DNA of 64,000 bases from Aphrophora alni (taxonomy: Eukaryota > Arthropoda > Insecta > Hemiptera > Aphrophoridae), in assembly GCA_963513935.1 (NCBI GenBank), contig OY740769.1, positions 32,825,120-32,889,119 on the forward strand, read 5' to 3'. Both the position numbers and the translations under genes were made by a program. The notes under the pieces were generated by a model. That model saw nothing but the letters and a program-made list of their open reading frames with translations, was not told where the DNA came from and did not search any database. Shown piece after piece: positions 42,201 to 57,200 of this stretch (the stretch's first letter is position 1; each line of letters opens with the position of its first letter).

Positions 42201-45200
42201 TTTTACTTACAGTACAGTCTCGCTAATCCGGTCCCCGATGATCCGGACGGCCCTTTATTTTACTGAGTACAGTACACGCAATCGAAGTTTGTCGAGAGCG
42301 AAAATAGTTGAGGGTTCATTTGTCCTTGGCTATTTTTAGCGGGAAGAGTAAGCTCAGCCGAGGATAGAAAGGGTCGCCCGCCCGCCTATTATATTTTGTC
42401 CCACGGTACAGTATTTCCAGGAAGTGACTCACTTCACCAGCGTTTTACTTCTCGCTAGACGTCTGCTCAACGAAGACGAAATCGTCGCGGTGTGCACTTC
42501 AAACGCAGAGAGTGACAGCTCTGAAGATGCAGACGACGCAGAGGAACCAGTTGGCCTAACTCACGGCGAGGCGACAACAATGCTGGAGGGGTTGATGACC
42601 TACTTTGAGAAACAGATCGACACATCAACGGCCGAGCTACTGACATTAAAGCGACTACGAGATCGCACTGCAAAACGGCGTCATTCATTTTTAAAACAAA
42701 AGAACATTACAGACTTTTTTCAGTAAGTTTTTTAAAATTTATTTTTGTTTCTTCTGCAGACTGTTATTGTACTGTAGTCAAGTAAAATCTATCTATAAAA
42801 CAGTTAAACATGTTTGAAGTCCAGCAATAAATTTGTTAAACGGTAAAAAATGTTTTGATATTTATTCTTTTCAAACCAGTTCAGTTACAATCACTCTTTG
42901 CTAAATACAGTAGGTTATGAAATACTGTACGCTATACAGTATTTACTGTATACTGTACCACCAAAACACCAATTTCAATACGTTTCTCACTTAAAACACA
43001 AATGGTATAAACAGTAGTGGAAGACAAAATTAAATTCCCATATCACCAGGAAAACTCTGTCGGCCCTAATCCCTTGTGTCAAAACAATGCTATTGTTTGG
43101 CGGTCACCGACCCCTTCCTCGCCACTGCGCGGCTTCCGCCCCTGTTCCTGGAAATTCAATGCCCTAGTATAATTACACAAATTTGAACCATTAGGCTTAG
43201 ACCAACAAATGAGGGCTCATTTTTTTTGTCTAATGAACACGAATAAAACAAAATTTGAATCACAGTTCTGCGATGTTTCGTTTCCGACATAACACATACT
43301 GTAACAATAAGAAAACGTGTTATGTTGGGAATGAAACATTGTAGAACTGTGATTCAAATTTTTTTTTATTCGTCATCATTAGATAAAAAAAATTAGCTCT
43401 TATTTGTTGGTCTAAGCCTAATGGTTCAATTTATAGTAACTATAGTAGGGCGTAGCATTTCCAAGAACAGGTACAGAATGACGGGCAGTGGCGAGGACGG
43501 CGTACTAGACCGCCCAACAATGGCAATGTTTTAACGCATGGGATTAGGACCGGCCCGGAGCCCTCCTGGTCTTAAATTTGTCTTTACTATATATTCCATG
43601 CATTTTTTAGGCATTTTCCGTATAATCCGGACTTTCACTAGTCCGGACAGGGTCCGGTCCCGTCAAGTCCGGATTAGCGAGACTGTACTGTAATATAATT
43701 AATTAACAGCTAAAAAACTATTAAATACCAATTTCAAATGAAATTGTTCGAACAAACAGTTTCTGTCAAAATAAATTTTATCAGAGGCTTATTTTTACAA
43801 AAAACTTAAATTATTATGAGAAAGCAAAATATTGTAACTATTTATAAATAAATATCAGAATATACAAAAATGGTAGCCTTGAATAATAATAATACATTTT
43901 TTTTTAATTTGTAAAGAAATCAAATATTGTATTTTCAATTTCTATAATTACAGTAGGCCTATTTATCAGTAGCTGTGGTGTCCTTATTCATCTTTAATTC
44001 ACACATCATGAGTGTAAATTATATTTACACTAATTTTATTTCTGTATTTTATTTTAAAGGGAATCCTCCAAACTGTACAGAAGCTGATGCATGTTCAAGT
44101 TTACCTTGCCAACATGGTGGTTCGTGTTTACCTCATGTAGATGGATTCAACTGCTCTTGCCCTCCAGGATATGCGGGTGAGCTTTTAGTTACAATATTTC
44201 ATGTCTTTACATGTTCCTTATACATTTTAAAATTATATTAGATAATACAGGATGGAATGTTTTAAGGAAACTTTTTTACAATTATTTCAAATTAAGTTTC
44301 TTTAAAAAAAAATCTATTTATTAAAACATTAGAAATCCTTATATCTCCTTAAGCACCTAAATTGGTATAATAATATATTCTTATAAAGTTATTTAATAAG
44401 AAGACATAATTCTACTAGTTCTCATTGCTATAATTCTAGTCATCACAACCAGAATTCACTACTAATCTTAACTCTCACTCACAGTCCTGGATTAATATCA
44501 CAAATTTTTGGGCCCTCTTAGGGTTTGTGTTTAGAACCTCATACACACAATTGTTTGCCATTTATCATGACAAAGAAAATTTTTTTAAACAACAATAAAT
44601 TTGACTTCTCAGTTTTTTGTAAGATTAAACATTTTTGAGATGTTTGGCATCAAAACTTTTAAAATAATCTTCTTTATACATCCTGTATAATTAACAATAA
44701 GATTGGATTAATAATTTTTGTAAAACTTTTGGATTCTTGAGGTAATCCGTGTAAAATTAATTTTAATCACAGTGAGTTGATAAAATAATAATAATAAACG
44801 TTATTCCAAATTTAGTCTTCGCAAAGAATCAATTCTTGATTCTATTGGTTCAACTCCATCCATTTACTTTAAAAAAAAGTTATGTATTTGTCTTGCATGT
44901 ACCTACAGCTAAAAGCTGCTTAGGTACTAGGCCTATATTTTAAAAGATCAGCACCTTATAAATGTATAACCCTAGCTGTAAAGTTATTTTAATAGCTTTT
45001 CACTATATTAAATAAAACTCACAGAAAGAAAAAAAAAGACTATTTAAGAAAATAATTTCAGAATGCAACACAATTAACAAGGAAACAAGGATAATTGAAA
45101 ACTTAAACAAAAGTCCTATATTTTAATTTTATTTATTTATTTTTGTCATAATACACCAGAAAGTACAGGCTGTTGAATAAAGCAAACATATAGAATATAT

Positions 45201-48200
45201 TTATTCCTCATATATGATCTAGTTGAAGTGTTGGTTCCCAGCTCGATTCCATCATTAATCAAGAGTAGAATGGGTTTATTCTTAGTCAAATATAGAGGTG
45301 TGATAGAGGTGTGTCTATAATTTAGATCTTAAGTTTTAATATAGAGAATTTACATATCAAGAACTAGATTTTATGTTGTAAATATGCTCTAATTTTCATT
45401 TTGTCTCTTATTTTCCCTCAACTTTACGTGTATTAATTTGGCATGTAATTAAGTAATTGATGATAATATGCAGAACTAATTTGCAATAGTTAGCATGAGT
45501 GCTGCATTATGATTGTTTTTATGGAATGGAATGTATCCTTGATGTCAATTAATTATTAATATTATATTTAATAAGCTAAGCCATCGTTTATATACTTAAG
45601 TTTATCTCACTTTTGCTTACTAATATGTAAGGCAATAGTTTTGTTCTTCTTCTTTTCTTTGGAAGGTAATTGTAGATAATTAATTAAGTTTTTAATTCGG
45701 TTTGAGTCTGTAATTTTTATTATTTAATTTGTAGGGAGTTCGTCCAGTTGGTAGACATCGATGTGTTTAGTTTCATCCATCACATGACTTTTGATTGCAG
45801 TTAATAGTAGTTAACATTCAGAAACCTTAAAAGTTATTTTTGTAATCTTTAGCAAATATACTTTGTCCTTTGTACTAATGAGAACAAGAGATTATCATGC
45901 AGCAGAGTGAGAAATATTTGATTTCAGATATATCTCGCTGGTATAAACACTGTGAACAAGCGTCTAACAAACTTAAATGATTATCAAATCATTCGGGTAA
46001 TAGATTTAGTTGTTGTATGTATATAGATTAGGAAAAGATTTATACACACCTTGACATTGCAATTAGCTCTAACTGTTTAAGGATTCACCCACTAAAACCT
46101 ACCTCTTCTTCTTGACACTAGCCTGGAACCGTTATGCAGATTATTTCTTATGTCTCAGTAGGCTCACCTCCATTTTCCATTCATATTATTTTTATCTCAC
46201 TCTGTTCTACATCTTTTGTATGTCAAGATCTTCTAGATAAAAACATCCCGAATGAAATTCCCAAATGCTAGCTAATGGTCTGCTCTTGTTAAGATGCTCT
46301 GGACTATTGTGTCAGGAGATAGCAGTCTGAACTTCTCCACCAATTCCTTTCTTTGCAGTTCCCACCTAACACAGGGAAAAAAAATTATGGGCCGCAGGGA
46401 ATAGGTATAGAGGTCTAAACTCTAAACTATGGAGCTATTAAATAAAGCTCTTTAAACACCTTATTTTTACATATGTTATTTTTTTTTTAATGTCTATAAT
46501 TTTTGTTTGTTTAACAAAATTTAAACTGATATTATTTAGTTTACAACTGTATATTAAAAATATCCCAAAGGAAAAACAGATTCTTATCTTAGCAAAGTCA
46601 TATGATCTTGGTAGTGTTATTTTTTAAAACTAATCTATTGATATTATAGTTATGATTTAGAGATATTTTCTAGGAAGTTATGCAAAACTGGAATATAGTT
46701 TTAAAAGAGTTTTGTTATTAACTGATGGCACTTTGTAGTACTCCGTGTTAACAAAACAAACACAATATTTCGTAAAATTCTACTATTTTGCCAAGTCTTG
46801 GCGACCATGGTTTCATCAGTTACAGCATTTATGAGGCAGGTTAACACAGTCTGTGTTAGGCTGTCTTGTATATGCCGTAACTGATTATGATGAGCATGAT
46901 TCAATAAAATTGTATAATTTTACAAAATATTGTTGTTTATGTTTCATAGTTTTTAAAACTTAAACGTAGAATATGAAGTACAAGTAACCTGACCTGGAAA
47001 CCAGAATTTATTGTAAGTAGCTGAAATTGTAAAGTTTGTCTGCATGTATGTTGCACGTTGCGTTGTGATACAAAGGGGCACTGTGTGAACACGTAGTCGA
47101 CTATTGCATATCCTCACCCTGCAGAAACGGAGGTACATGTGAAGGAGATGTATCATCATTTATCTGTGACTGTGATTCAAGATTCACTGGTCCTCGTTGT
47201 GAAACATTGGTTAAATGTTCATCAAACCCTTGCCAACACGCAACTTCATGCCAAGACTATGTAAGTATACACCGCTTTGTGTTATTGCACTGCTTAATGT
47301 ATGCTTTTGTAAATTTATTTGTTTTTATCAATATTTAAATTCCAACAGTATTTGTGTAAACAATTTTACCATTCAATTCACTTTGGGCGGTCCTTGTTAC
47401 CCAAGGCACTTCAGCCAATATGGCTTATTGCGCTTCTGGAAGATGTGTACCCCCAAGTTATCCTATAGATCCACAAGCTCTGCGAATGCGAGGAACTTTT
47501 CTGTGAGGTTGTCTGAGGAATTGTTATGCCCTTCTCCACATGTACTAAGATGTCTATCTTCTCTTTGCTCAAGACTGCTGCACTCTAGGAGCAGATGGTC
47601 TGCAGTCTCATTATGCATTCCATATCTCCTGTACATAGGTTCCCCTGTTAAAATTCCCATCCTGTGCATATGTTTTTTAAAATACCCATGTCCTGTGATC
47701 AAGCCTACCATTTCCCTTATATTTTACCTGGCTTAACTTGATAAGATCAGATGCAATTTTTGTAGAGGGGGCATTAAGTGTGAGTCTATTCCTCAAATCT
47801 GAGATGTTTCTCCACCTTGTCCCATGCTTTTTCCCAGCCCAAGTGTTGAAGGCGAACATAGGCCTTTTTTTGGAGATTCCACAAAATGGCTCTGGTCCTA
47901 TTTACTTTGCTGTCGATGCTTTATTTGCCAGCATGTCAGCGTTCTCATTTACGCTAATTCTAGCATGTCCTGTCACCCAACAAAGAGTAACATTGTTATG
48001 GCCACCTAGCTATGAGGGTCTTGAAGGAATCCCAGAGTAGCTTTGACCTAAATTCTTTCGAATCTATTGCTTTCAAGGCTACCTGACTGTCACTATAGAT
48101 GTGAATTTCCTTATCCCTGTATCCAAGTCTTACAGATTTTCTTGGGCACATTCCGTTAGGGCTGTCATTTCTGACTGGAATACTGTGGGGGTGAACTCCA

Positions 48201-51200
48201 ATTGGTAACAAAATTGTCTGATGAAATTCACTTCCACAGATACCTGTGCCTGTTCCACCACTAGTGTTTTAACCAATCGGACACCACTACAGTTCTCCTA
48301 GAGGTCTACAGTTCTTCTTCCCTCAGACTATTTCTCGCGTTCTGGTATTATTAATACATATAACTTTGAGAAGGAGTAATATGTTTTCATATGGTTAGAG
48401 ATCATATCTAATACATAATCCCCTGTGCCTATTGTTGTAATTTTAGTGATTTTTATTGCTTTGGATTTAGATATTTCTTTAGTATCTTTAGTTTCATTTT
48501 CCTTATTTCAATTCTCAATCTATTGTAATGAAACATATCTTCTTTTTATTGGGGGGGGGGGGGCATAATCATGATGAAAAAAATACTGATGGGTCATATG
48601 TTAGAATGAGTATATTTTTAAATTACAATAACGCATGTTTTAATAAATTTTATGTATTAGTCCTGATGATGCATTTTGATAACTTAAAAATACTTGTAAA
48701 TGCTACTTGGATATGACTAAAATCTTTCTATTGCTTATAATCATGTTTAATGCTAGAATAACAAGAACTATATTACTTAATAACATTTCAAATTAATTTG
48801 GTCTTTAAACATATTTTGCTTCTGTTTTAAGAAAACCATACTCCTTTTGTAAGATTTTTTTTAATGTACACAATTAAATGTAGTAAGAAAAAAATCAGTA
48901 ATTTTGATTTAGTTATCTCATTTCCCTCCAGGAAGCAGCTATTTACTAGTTCCAAAATGGATATACATCTATAAAAAATCTTTACATATTTTTTTATAAA
49001 TTGAAATTGAAATTCTTTCACTATAAGTATAGAATAAAAATGAAAATTAAAAAGAGCCTATTGAAGTCAGAAAGCTTATTGGATATTTTAAACTTACATA
49101 CGAAGTACGTTCCAAAACTACCATTTAATTGTATAAAAAAGAAGATAATTTTGATCAAAAATCTTCTTTTTTAATAACATTTAACTAATGTTTTCCTCCA
49201 ATTTCGTGAAAGATTAAAGCTATAACAGAAGACAAATTTCTGTATCCCACATCATAAAACGAAGTGGCTTATTAAAACAGCCAGTTCTCTACTCCTCTTG
49301 ATGTCATCACCATCTTGCGAGATGACTCTGTCACTAGTGACAATATGGCTCAAGAAGTCATCCTCTTTCTCACAGTAGTACATGACGGATGACAAAGCCT
49401 TGTCATCTTGCTTGGTTTTGTACACCTCAGAGAGCTTAGCTCATCAATGTTCAATAGATCTGCCATTATTTCAGAGTCTTGTAAATTTGACGAAAATACA
49501 GCGAAAGTGATGAAATTGTTGACTACATGCAACAAATTGTCATTGACAAAATAGTCATAATCCCTCATGTATATTCTCATGACTAACATTGAACTGTCCT
49601 AACCCATTTTCTAACCACTCCATAAGTTGACATTTTTATATCAAACTTCACATATCTGGCAATGAGTGTCAGCTGATTTCATATTTCTTGCATTCAGAAA
49701 ATAGATGACAGATCATATGTCACAGTTAACAGGACATTCGTTCTTCTTAAACACACTTTCTGAATACACCTCATGTATAGAGGAAAAATGCCTTATGAGA
49801 TAATATTGAAAAGCATATTGTAAATGAACCTTGGATGACATACCTAAACCAGATTCATTCTAATTTGAACTTACTTTAAAAAAAAAAAGTATCGAAACTT
49901 ATGATAGCAGAACCTATTTTAATACCATGTCTTTGTATGTAACACATAGCCACATATTTAATAACATGTATATTATTGTAAACTATTTTTATACCATACG
50001 ACCATCATCAATAAATCATTGAACATTAAATTTTTTAATTTTTTTTATTTACTTCAAATTATTCCACAGATCCATCTATTTCATGAAGTTAAATATACAG
50101 TAGGTAATTTTGATTCTTTGAAAAATAGAATTTATAAAGTTAAAACATTTTAAATTTATTACCATATTGGTTTGATCCACCAAAAACTTAAATATTCTTA
50201 CATGGTTTGTTTTTTGTTTGTTCCCAATCAGTGTCTGTATTTATCCAGGTCTTGTCTGAAATGCTTTTCTTGACTGTTAATTTCTGGTTCCTGTTTATAT
50301 ATATAATTTATTAAAAACAAATAACTTTTATTAAACTATAATTTTGATCATATTAAGTAGTGAACACAGTTGGTACTTGGCGAAATTTCATATTAAGGTA
50401 AATAATAACTTGCATGTAAAATTTCAATAAACAACATATACAGTAGAACCTCTGTTAACCAGCCTCGGATTAACCGGCCTATATCGTAGTGTACTGGTTG
50501 GATGAGAGTTTCCGAAAATAAATTGTAATTGAAACACCAAAGCGGCGGCGATATCAAACGACTTTGTCGATAGCGGTATCCCAATGTTGGCAGCGTAAAA
50601 ACGCCGCGGTACCAAAGTGGCGGCGATATCAAACGACTTTGTCGATAGCGGTATCCCATTGTCGGCGACGTAAAAACACCGCGGCACCAAAGCAGCGGCG
50701 AGTCAAACGACTTTGTTGATATCGGTATCGCATTGTCGGCGGCACCAAAGCAGCGGCGAGTCAAACGACTTTGGTGATAGCGTATCCCATTGTCGGCGGC
50801 ATAAAAACACCGCGGCATTGGCACCCGTCGGTATAGCAGACATACACAGACAAAAACGTTTGATGGGCCGCTTTTTTTCCACGAATCAATTTAGTATAGC
50901 CTACATTATGGAAAATATAACATTTCTTTTTCTTGGAAGCTTGTGTTGGTTTCGTTTGAGACGCGGTTAAATGTGTCAAAAGACTTGACAGGGGGGAATC
51001 TGTAAAAAAGCTTTGTAGTGTTTAATTTTTTCATGTTTGATGTATAATATACATAACATAATATATACGATACATTTATGTACAATAAAATGAGTTGCAA
51101 TAACATCTTTATTCCATAATTTTTAGTGCTACCTAATTAAATAAGCTTTCTTTGAACGAAAACCGATTTTTCACGGGAGCCTCGGATTAACCGGTCAAAC

Positions 51201-54200
51201 GAGCAACTGGCCCGGGTGTCAGTCCCGACTAGACCGGTTAAGAGGGGTTCTACTGTATTGTGATAGCTGTTTCACAATTAAGCATCTTCAGACACCATAG
51301 TTATCTGAAGATGCTTAATTGTGAAACATTTGTCACAATATATGTTGAAATTTTACTTGTGAGTTATTATTTAGCTTATATTTTTTATAATTGTTACTTT
51401 ATTTAAAGAGATTGATGATAATCATTAACTAAATATCTACAATTGTTACAATCATAGAGAAATCCGCTTTATCCACTTTAAAAGAGTTATTATCCATAGT
51501 CTTTTCTCCATTTTAAAAATACAATAATTAATTTTACAAATTATGATAATAGAAATACTTACGTGATGAGAATATGAGCTCAACTGGCTCCTCAAAATGT
51601 ACAGTTCAGGTGTTTCATTCTGTAAATGATGATATGGCTCACACAAATAGGTTATATGTCTTCCCATACCCTATCAATTAGTTGTTCAGAATGCCTTCAT
51701 AATTATCTTAAAATTTTTGCTTTTTTAGAACTTTGTTTATATCATAAAAACATAATCAATGATTTACTGTACATGAGTTATGCTTAAAAGTCATATCAAA
51801 TTTGTCAGCTTGTAAGAGTTGCGTCTGTTAATCTAAAATTTGGTTAGATGTTTTCCTTTATTTATTCAAATTTTCTGTTAAATCTAATAAAATCCATGTT
51901 ATTTATTCAATTAACTAACCACACAATGTCCATTTATAATTACTAATTCAATTATCACCGTACTTTTGGCATTGGTATAAAAAGAGTTTACAATAAGTGG
52001 CTATGTATTAAACACTTGCATTGAGGTTTGGGAGCACTGCACTAAGCTTATGTATAGCCTGGGGGTTACTACTGTCCTTGTGAACCCGGATGGACTGGTG
52101 TCAACTGTGACTTGGATATCAATGAATGCCAATCAGACCCTTGCCGCTATGGAGGTACCTGTAAAGATTCTGTCAATGGTTTCTACTGTGACTGTCTTCC
52201 TGGTTTTACAGGTAAATTATTTTTTAATTGTCTCCAAGTAGAAATGCCATTTAATTGCTAAGTAAGGTGGTATTGAAATTATAGTTATAGTTCTAAGTGT
52301 GTTAAATTATGTAACTTATAATTTGTAACTAATTTTAATATTTGAATTATAGCTGTAATGGATTAGAAAGTCTCTTTACATTGTATATTAAACTGCCGCA
52401 CATAAAAACTACTTTCAATTGTGGAGTATTATATGTTTTTTCTTAATGTAACTATTATTTATCATGTAACCAGTTTGATAAAGTTATGAGATTTCTTATG
52501 AGTATATTAACTCCAGAAGTGCTAAATTGTTCTTATGTAATTGATAGGCGATTGTTAAGTATTTGTCAACAATCATAATTTATAACAGTCCCAGTTATTT
52601 TATCGCCGATCGATTAAAGTTTAAACAACCATATAATCCTGAACAATGATCAGCTAAGACTATTTGGACGGGTCTAAAGACCCTCAGGAATACAGATGAT
52701 AAGTGCTCGCGAATTTTACCGTAATTGTATCAGATAGTTATGACAGACAAGGGTTATGCTATCTTTTTAAAAAAGATTTCTCAATTTGAAAGAATTGTTT
52801 TTTTTTTGTTTTGTTTTGAAAAGTTTTGTTTTTATATGAAGTCTGCTTTGCTCTGGAGTTTAAGAAATTTAAATTTTGTTCATTCAAGAAAAGTTATCAA
52901 GTGTTTAATTTTATTACTTGTTTGTCATCAGATGTAATGTTTGCTGTTTGCAGAATTTTTGATATATTTCGTTAGTTATAAGTATTTGAGGTCAAATAAA
53001 ATTTGTTTTCTTTTTAAAATCACATTTGTGTCGACTTTATCAATTTAACCTAAAAAGCAGAGAAAATACGAGCTTTGGATAAATAACATTAAGTTTATTA
53101 TATTCAGCTTTCATAATAAATAAATTTTCAATCAAATCGTTCAATGTATTTTTGAAATAAAATTTCATTATATTTTTGATTCAAGTAAACTGCAGGTAAG
53201 TTGGGTAAGTAAAATCCTACTTTCCAGAGATTATCAATAGTAGAAAATTAATAGCAATTCAAAGTTGGAGCTAGTCGGTTACTTGTAAAGTAAATATAAT
53301 TACTGGAAGGTATTTGAATAAATAGTGGGGGGGGATTCCATCGAGTTTGGGCTACTCGATGAAGGGAACGCTCAGACAAGGCCAGACAATTATTCAGCCC
53401 AAACTTCCAGTGGTCTTGGTTGTTCTTTCCACAACGTATAAGCTCCCCGACCAGGTTAAAGTTTACACAGCAAATTAAATTCAAAAAATCAGACGAGTAA
53501 CAAAGTATTCTAAATTTAATTCCAAAAAGCTGAACTTAACCTGGACGGGATATACTCGACTCGACAACACGAGCAAAGCGAACAAGAGTATGATGCGAAA
53601 ATAAACTACAAGCCAAGATAGTAGGGTTGTGTGTTGTAGCAGGGAGCATAGGACTCAGTCACACCACTTCCAAAGTCAATGCTCGATTGCTCCCCTTATG
53701 GTCGAGACCCTTTATAGTTAGTGCATTCAACTTACTTGTCACTGTAGAGCTAGATGATCCAGGCTCAGGCAAATTTATAAGGACTAGCCATATCTCTCAA
53801 CTTAAAAGATTCTTCTCTCCCAAACAATCTCCTCCCAACCATCGATGAATCTCAGATGGTCCTAGTCCGTATTCCAAAAACCAAAATTGGGTTCAAGAAT
53901 CAACCGCAAGAGCGATTTCAGCATGATTTCCACCGACTGGATTTAAATTGACCTTCAATTAAAAGTTACAACTCCCCAAATTCAATACCTCTAAATATAT
54001 CACATCCCATAGCGATTGTTCCAACACCTCCAAGGGTCACTGATACAGGTGATAAATAGTTATAAACCCTTCCATATGGGCCAGGATAATGGTAAGTCAT
54101 GTCTTTGAATAAGTCGTACGGTATCTTTGAATCACACGGCGATGCTGGAGGGTGTCCAGTCAAGGCCACCACACTTAAACCTTCCCTGAAAAGCGTGAAC

Positions 54201-57200
54201 AATTCCACTGGTCGTGTGAGGATATCCCAATGGGAAGGCATTGATTTTTTTTAATAGGAACATAAAATAATAATTTTTTTATATTTTATTAAGTAACCTA
54301 TTTTTATTTTTTAAGTGCCACTCCAAACAGGTGTTAATTTCACTTCCTGATCGAGTAAAGGGACTAGCTATCTTGAGTTTGCTTTTTCATAAACAAAAGA
54401 CAACTTACTTCGTACTACAGACAAATAACATAACCCCTCCCAAATTAATTTATTAATCAAATATTCACACCATTTCATTCCTTTTTCATCACATACTGAT
54501 CTTGATCTATCTAGTCTAGGTATTTATTTTAATAGTTCTAATTACATTTATAACTAGTGTTATTCAAATAAGTATATAAGTTTAGGTTCTAATTAATATA
54601 ATTATAATTTCCAAAGTCATTATCAATCCAATTATGACAATCATTAATATTGACACTCACCACATATTACATCGACTTCCTGTGATGCGGTTCCATAATC
54701 GAAGGCACGTGGATGTGCATTCTCCCTAAATGTAACGCCCTAGCACAATGCTGGGGAGACTAATACCGCAAACTTATTTGTGTTATTGGCATATACCGTA
54801 AATCAACCTTATCCTAAAGTACCTCTTTGCATTGATCTTGTATTTATTCACAAATTTTATTTTATTTTATTTGCTTAAAAGGAGGAGGTTCTTTTCCTTG
54901 GCTTCTGCGCCAATATGAAAGTTCAGTACCACCTGCAATTTGTTTGTAGTCATTTTCAAATTTTGTACTATATTTATTCTTAAAAATAGAATTCAGATTA
55001 AATTTTTTTTTTAACTTTTTTTTTCTTGTCGTTACACTCATTTCCTGATTACGGTACTCTTCCAACTTTACATATTTTTTTAACCTTCTTAAATTTAACC
55101 ACCCACCTAAATTTTCTCGGTGTTTTTTTTTTTTTCTATACCTTTCTTCACTCGCTCCATTCAAATTTCATAATATTTCAAATTACTCATTATTCAAAAT
55201 TTTCTTTCCCCTTAGCTTTAATAAAAAACTTAATCAGTGGTTGTGATTCCTCTCACCTTTCAACCGAATACCAAAATTACCTTGCACCCCTCACAATGTT
55301 TCAACTTTTTAATTTATTTCATCTACAGCTTGGGTGTGACAGTACTGAAACAATCAGTAAAGGCATAAATTAGGAAATTATTATAATAATAATGGTCCAC
55401 CCCGCTTTTTTTTTCAATAAACTGTATTTAAAAAAAATAATAAAATAGAATTTTTTAAAATTCCTACTTATTCTTTTATCTTGTCCACTTTCACTAATAA
55501 ACTTTATAAATCAATAGCCAAACAGTCACTTCCACTGAACTGCAGTACTTATCCATAACTTATTTATCAGATTTTAATTTACTTTTTTTATTATTTCATC
55601 TTTTTCCTCCTCGGTTACCAATTATTAGGTTATTACCTCATCCCTTACACCCCTCCATCCCTAAACCTTTATTAATCACCTAGGGTCTTGTATAGTTTTT
55701 TTTTTCCTTTCACTTTAAACTTTCAATCAGATATAATAGGGTAGTCCAGAACGAAACTGGCACCTAGTATAAAACCCATATCATTTGTTCAGGAATATTT
55801 TTCGATCACATTTATATATAGCCTGTATAGCAGAGACATTTTATTTCATTTTAATAAAAGGTGTCATATACATTGATTTTAAAAAAATGTCTGTCAAGTT
55901 TGTTAAAAAATAAATAAGAAAGAAAAATTTATAATCAGAAGCATTTCTTTTGCATGATTTGAACCAATACGATTCTATTGGGTACTATTTTTAGATTTCT
56001 CCAAATTTTGGTAAATACATTGAAATTTACAAGAAAAAAGAATCATAGAATCTAAAGTTGGTTCTCGATTTTTGTATGCTTCGTCAGGTTTGTTATCTGT
56101 GTAAAATTTATTTTTGTCTTTTACATGAAGAAAAGTATATAGTAAATACATTTAATCTCTTCCTATACAACTAAATAACTTTATTAACCTCCACAATATT
56201 AAGAAAATGTGTTTTTTAATCATTCGATTAGAAACTATTAAATTAAACACCAACTCATGACAACATGAGGTTTTGTGTTTTAAGTTATTTAACTGCATTT
56301 TAATTACAGGACATTATTTCTATTTTTATTTTACTTTCTCTGTTTTGTTTAAATCATTCATTGACTACATCTACTGCCAAAAAATGTGAGTATAGTGAGT
56401 ATTTGTGAGTATAGTTTGTCTTTACTTTTAAAAGACCTTTGTATGTGTGTAGGTTTTTTTCAATATAATTACTATATTCTTTTGTGTACCATTTGGTCTT
56501 CAGCAAATATCCTCCATCCTACTCTATTGGCACCAACTGGCTTCATCTCTGTCCAAGCCTTTCCCGCCACCTGAAGCTCCTTCACTGTTGATCTCTTCTA
56601 AGTGTTTCTTGGATGAAATAGTTTTCACCCTTGCTGAGATTTCAATCCAAAATTTGCCGTATATTCCTCAGATCCTTTCTCCACATATTATGTCCAATCC
56701 ATCCCATTTCCTTCTTTGAATTGTGTTAGCTATTGGCTTTTGTTGAGTTCTTAAAGCAGTTCTTCATTGCTAATTGCTTATATTAATCTATACATTCCAG
56801 CCTTTCAAGTTTTTAATTAATTTTAATTTAAACACGAACAACAGCAATCACAAGGTTTGGAGTCTGATAGTGTTCTGCTAAAACCCAAAGTGATTAAGTT
56901 TTTAATTTTTAAAACCCGAATTTTAAGAAATCTATTGAACATAGTTTAAAAACAGTTTCATAAACAAAAGTACAACCCTCGGCAGCCAATTAAGCTTTGA
57001 AGTCGTAATGCACAAATAATCTTTCTCCACTGCCACACCAAATGAATTTATTGTAGAACATATAAATGTGACCCAACTATATTCTTATGTCACTGCAGGA
57101 ATATAACCCAGCTCCTCTTGCTTGTAAAGCAAGAGCACTAATTACTCTGCAAAATAAGTCATTAAAAGTAACAACCAGGTATTGTCTTTATATAAAAATG

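Larger units (their letters stand above)
42208..43692 (+). mobile_element. Tigger/pogo-type element with long internal hairpin
   Basis: Perfect inverted termini CAGTACAGTCTCGCTAATCC begin at 42210 and end at 43690, each bordered by TA. The element is 1481 bp. Its left half keeps the 3' end of a transposase gene; its right half is a long inverted repeat. Termini of this form (CAGTA..., CTAATCCGG) and the TA duplication are typical of Tigger/pogo. It lies in the intron between EGF7 and EGF8. Confidence 0.92.
50395..51375. mobile_element. palindromic element split by a Tigger-type MITE
   Basis: Left arm pieces are 50400-50440 and 51256-51294; the right arm is 51302-51375. The inner arms are perfect over 24 bases (51269-51292 against 51304-51327) and contain CTGAAGATGCTTAATTGTG. 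The outer arms pair across the MITE (TAAAATTTCAATAAACAACA against TGTTGAAATTTTACTTG). So a foldback element existed first and the MITE landed in its left arm. Confidence 0.75.

Noticed and set aside
47215..47736. Longest + strand open frame in the 47-kb region (173 codons)
   Set aside because: It begins inside a crb exon in the wrong frame, runs through a good donor and then overlaps an antisense LINE RNase H relic. It is a shadow.
49350..49589. Minus-strand frame with [15 protein letters not shown] text
   Set aside because: It faintly resembles a mariner catalytic region (IVTGDE) but lacks supporting motifs on either side.
50393..50824. Open frames on both strands with repeated motifs
   Set aside because: They are translations of a tandem repeat inside a MITE; periodicity keeps frames open. 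No protein evidence.
54900..54914. Possible retroviral-type primer binding site (TGGCGCAG on minus)
   Set aside because: No paired LTRs can be found, and the orientation conflicts with the Pol fragment at 53.6 kb.
57090..57155. Functional tRNA-Val(TAC)
   Set aside because: The anticodon arm is good, but the T-arm and acceptor stem do not pair and the B box is degraded.
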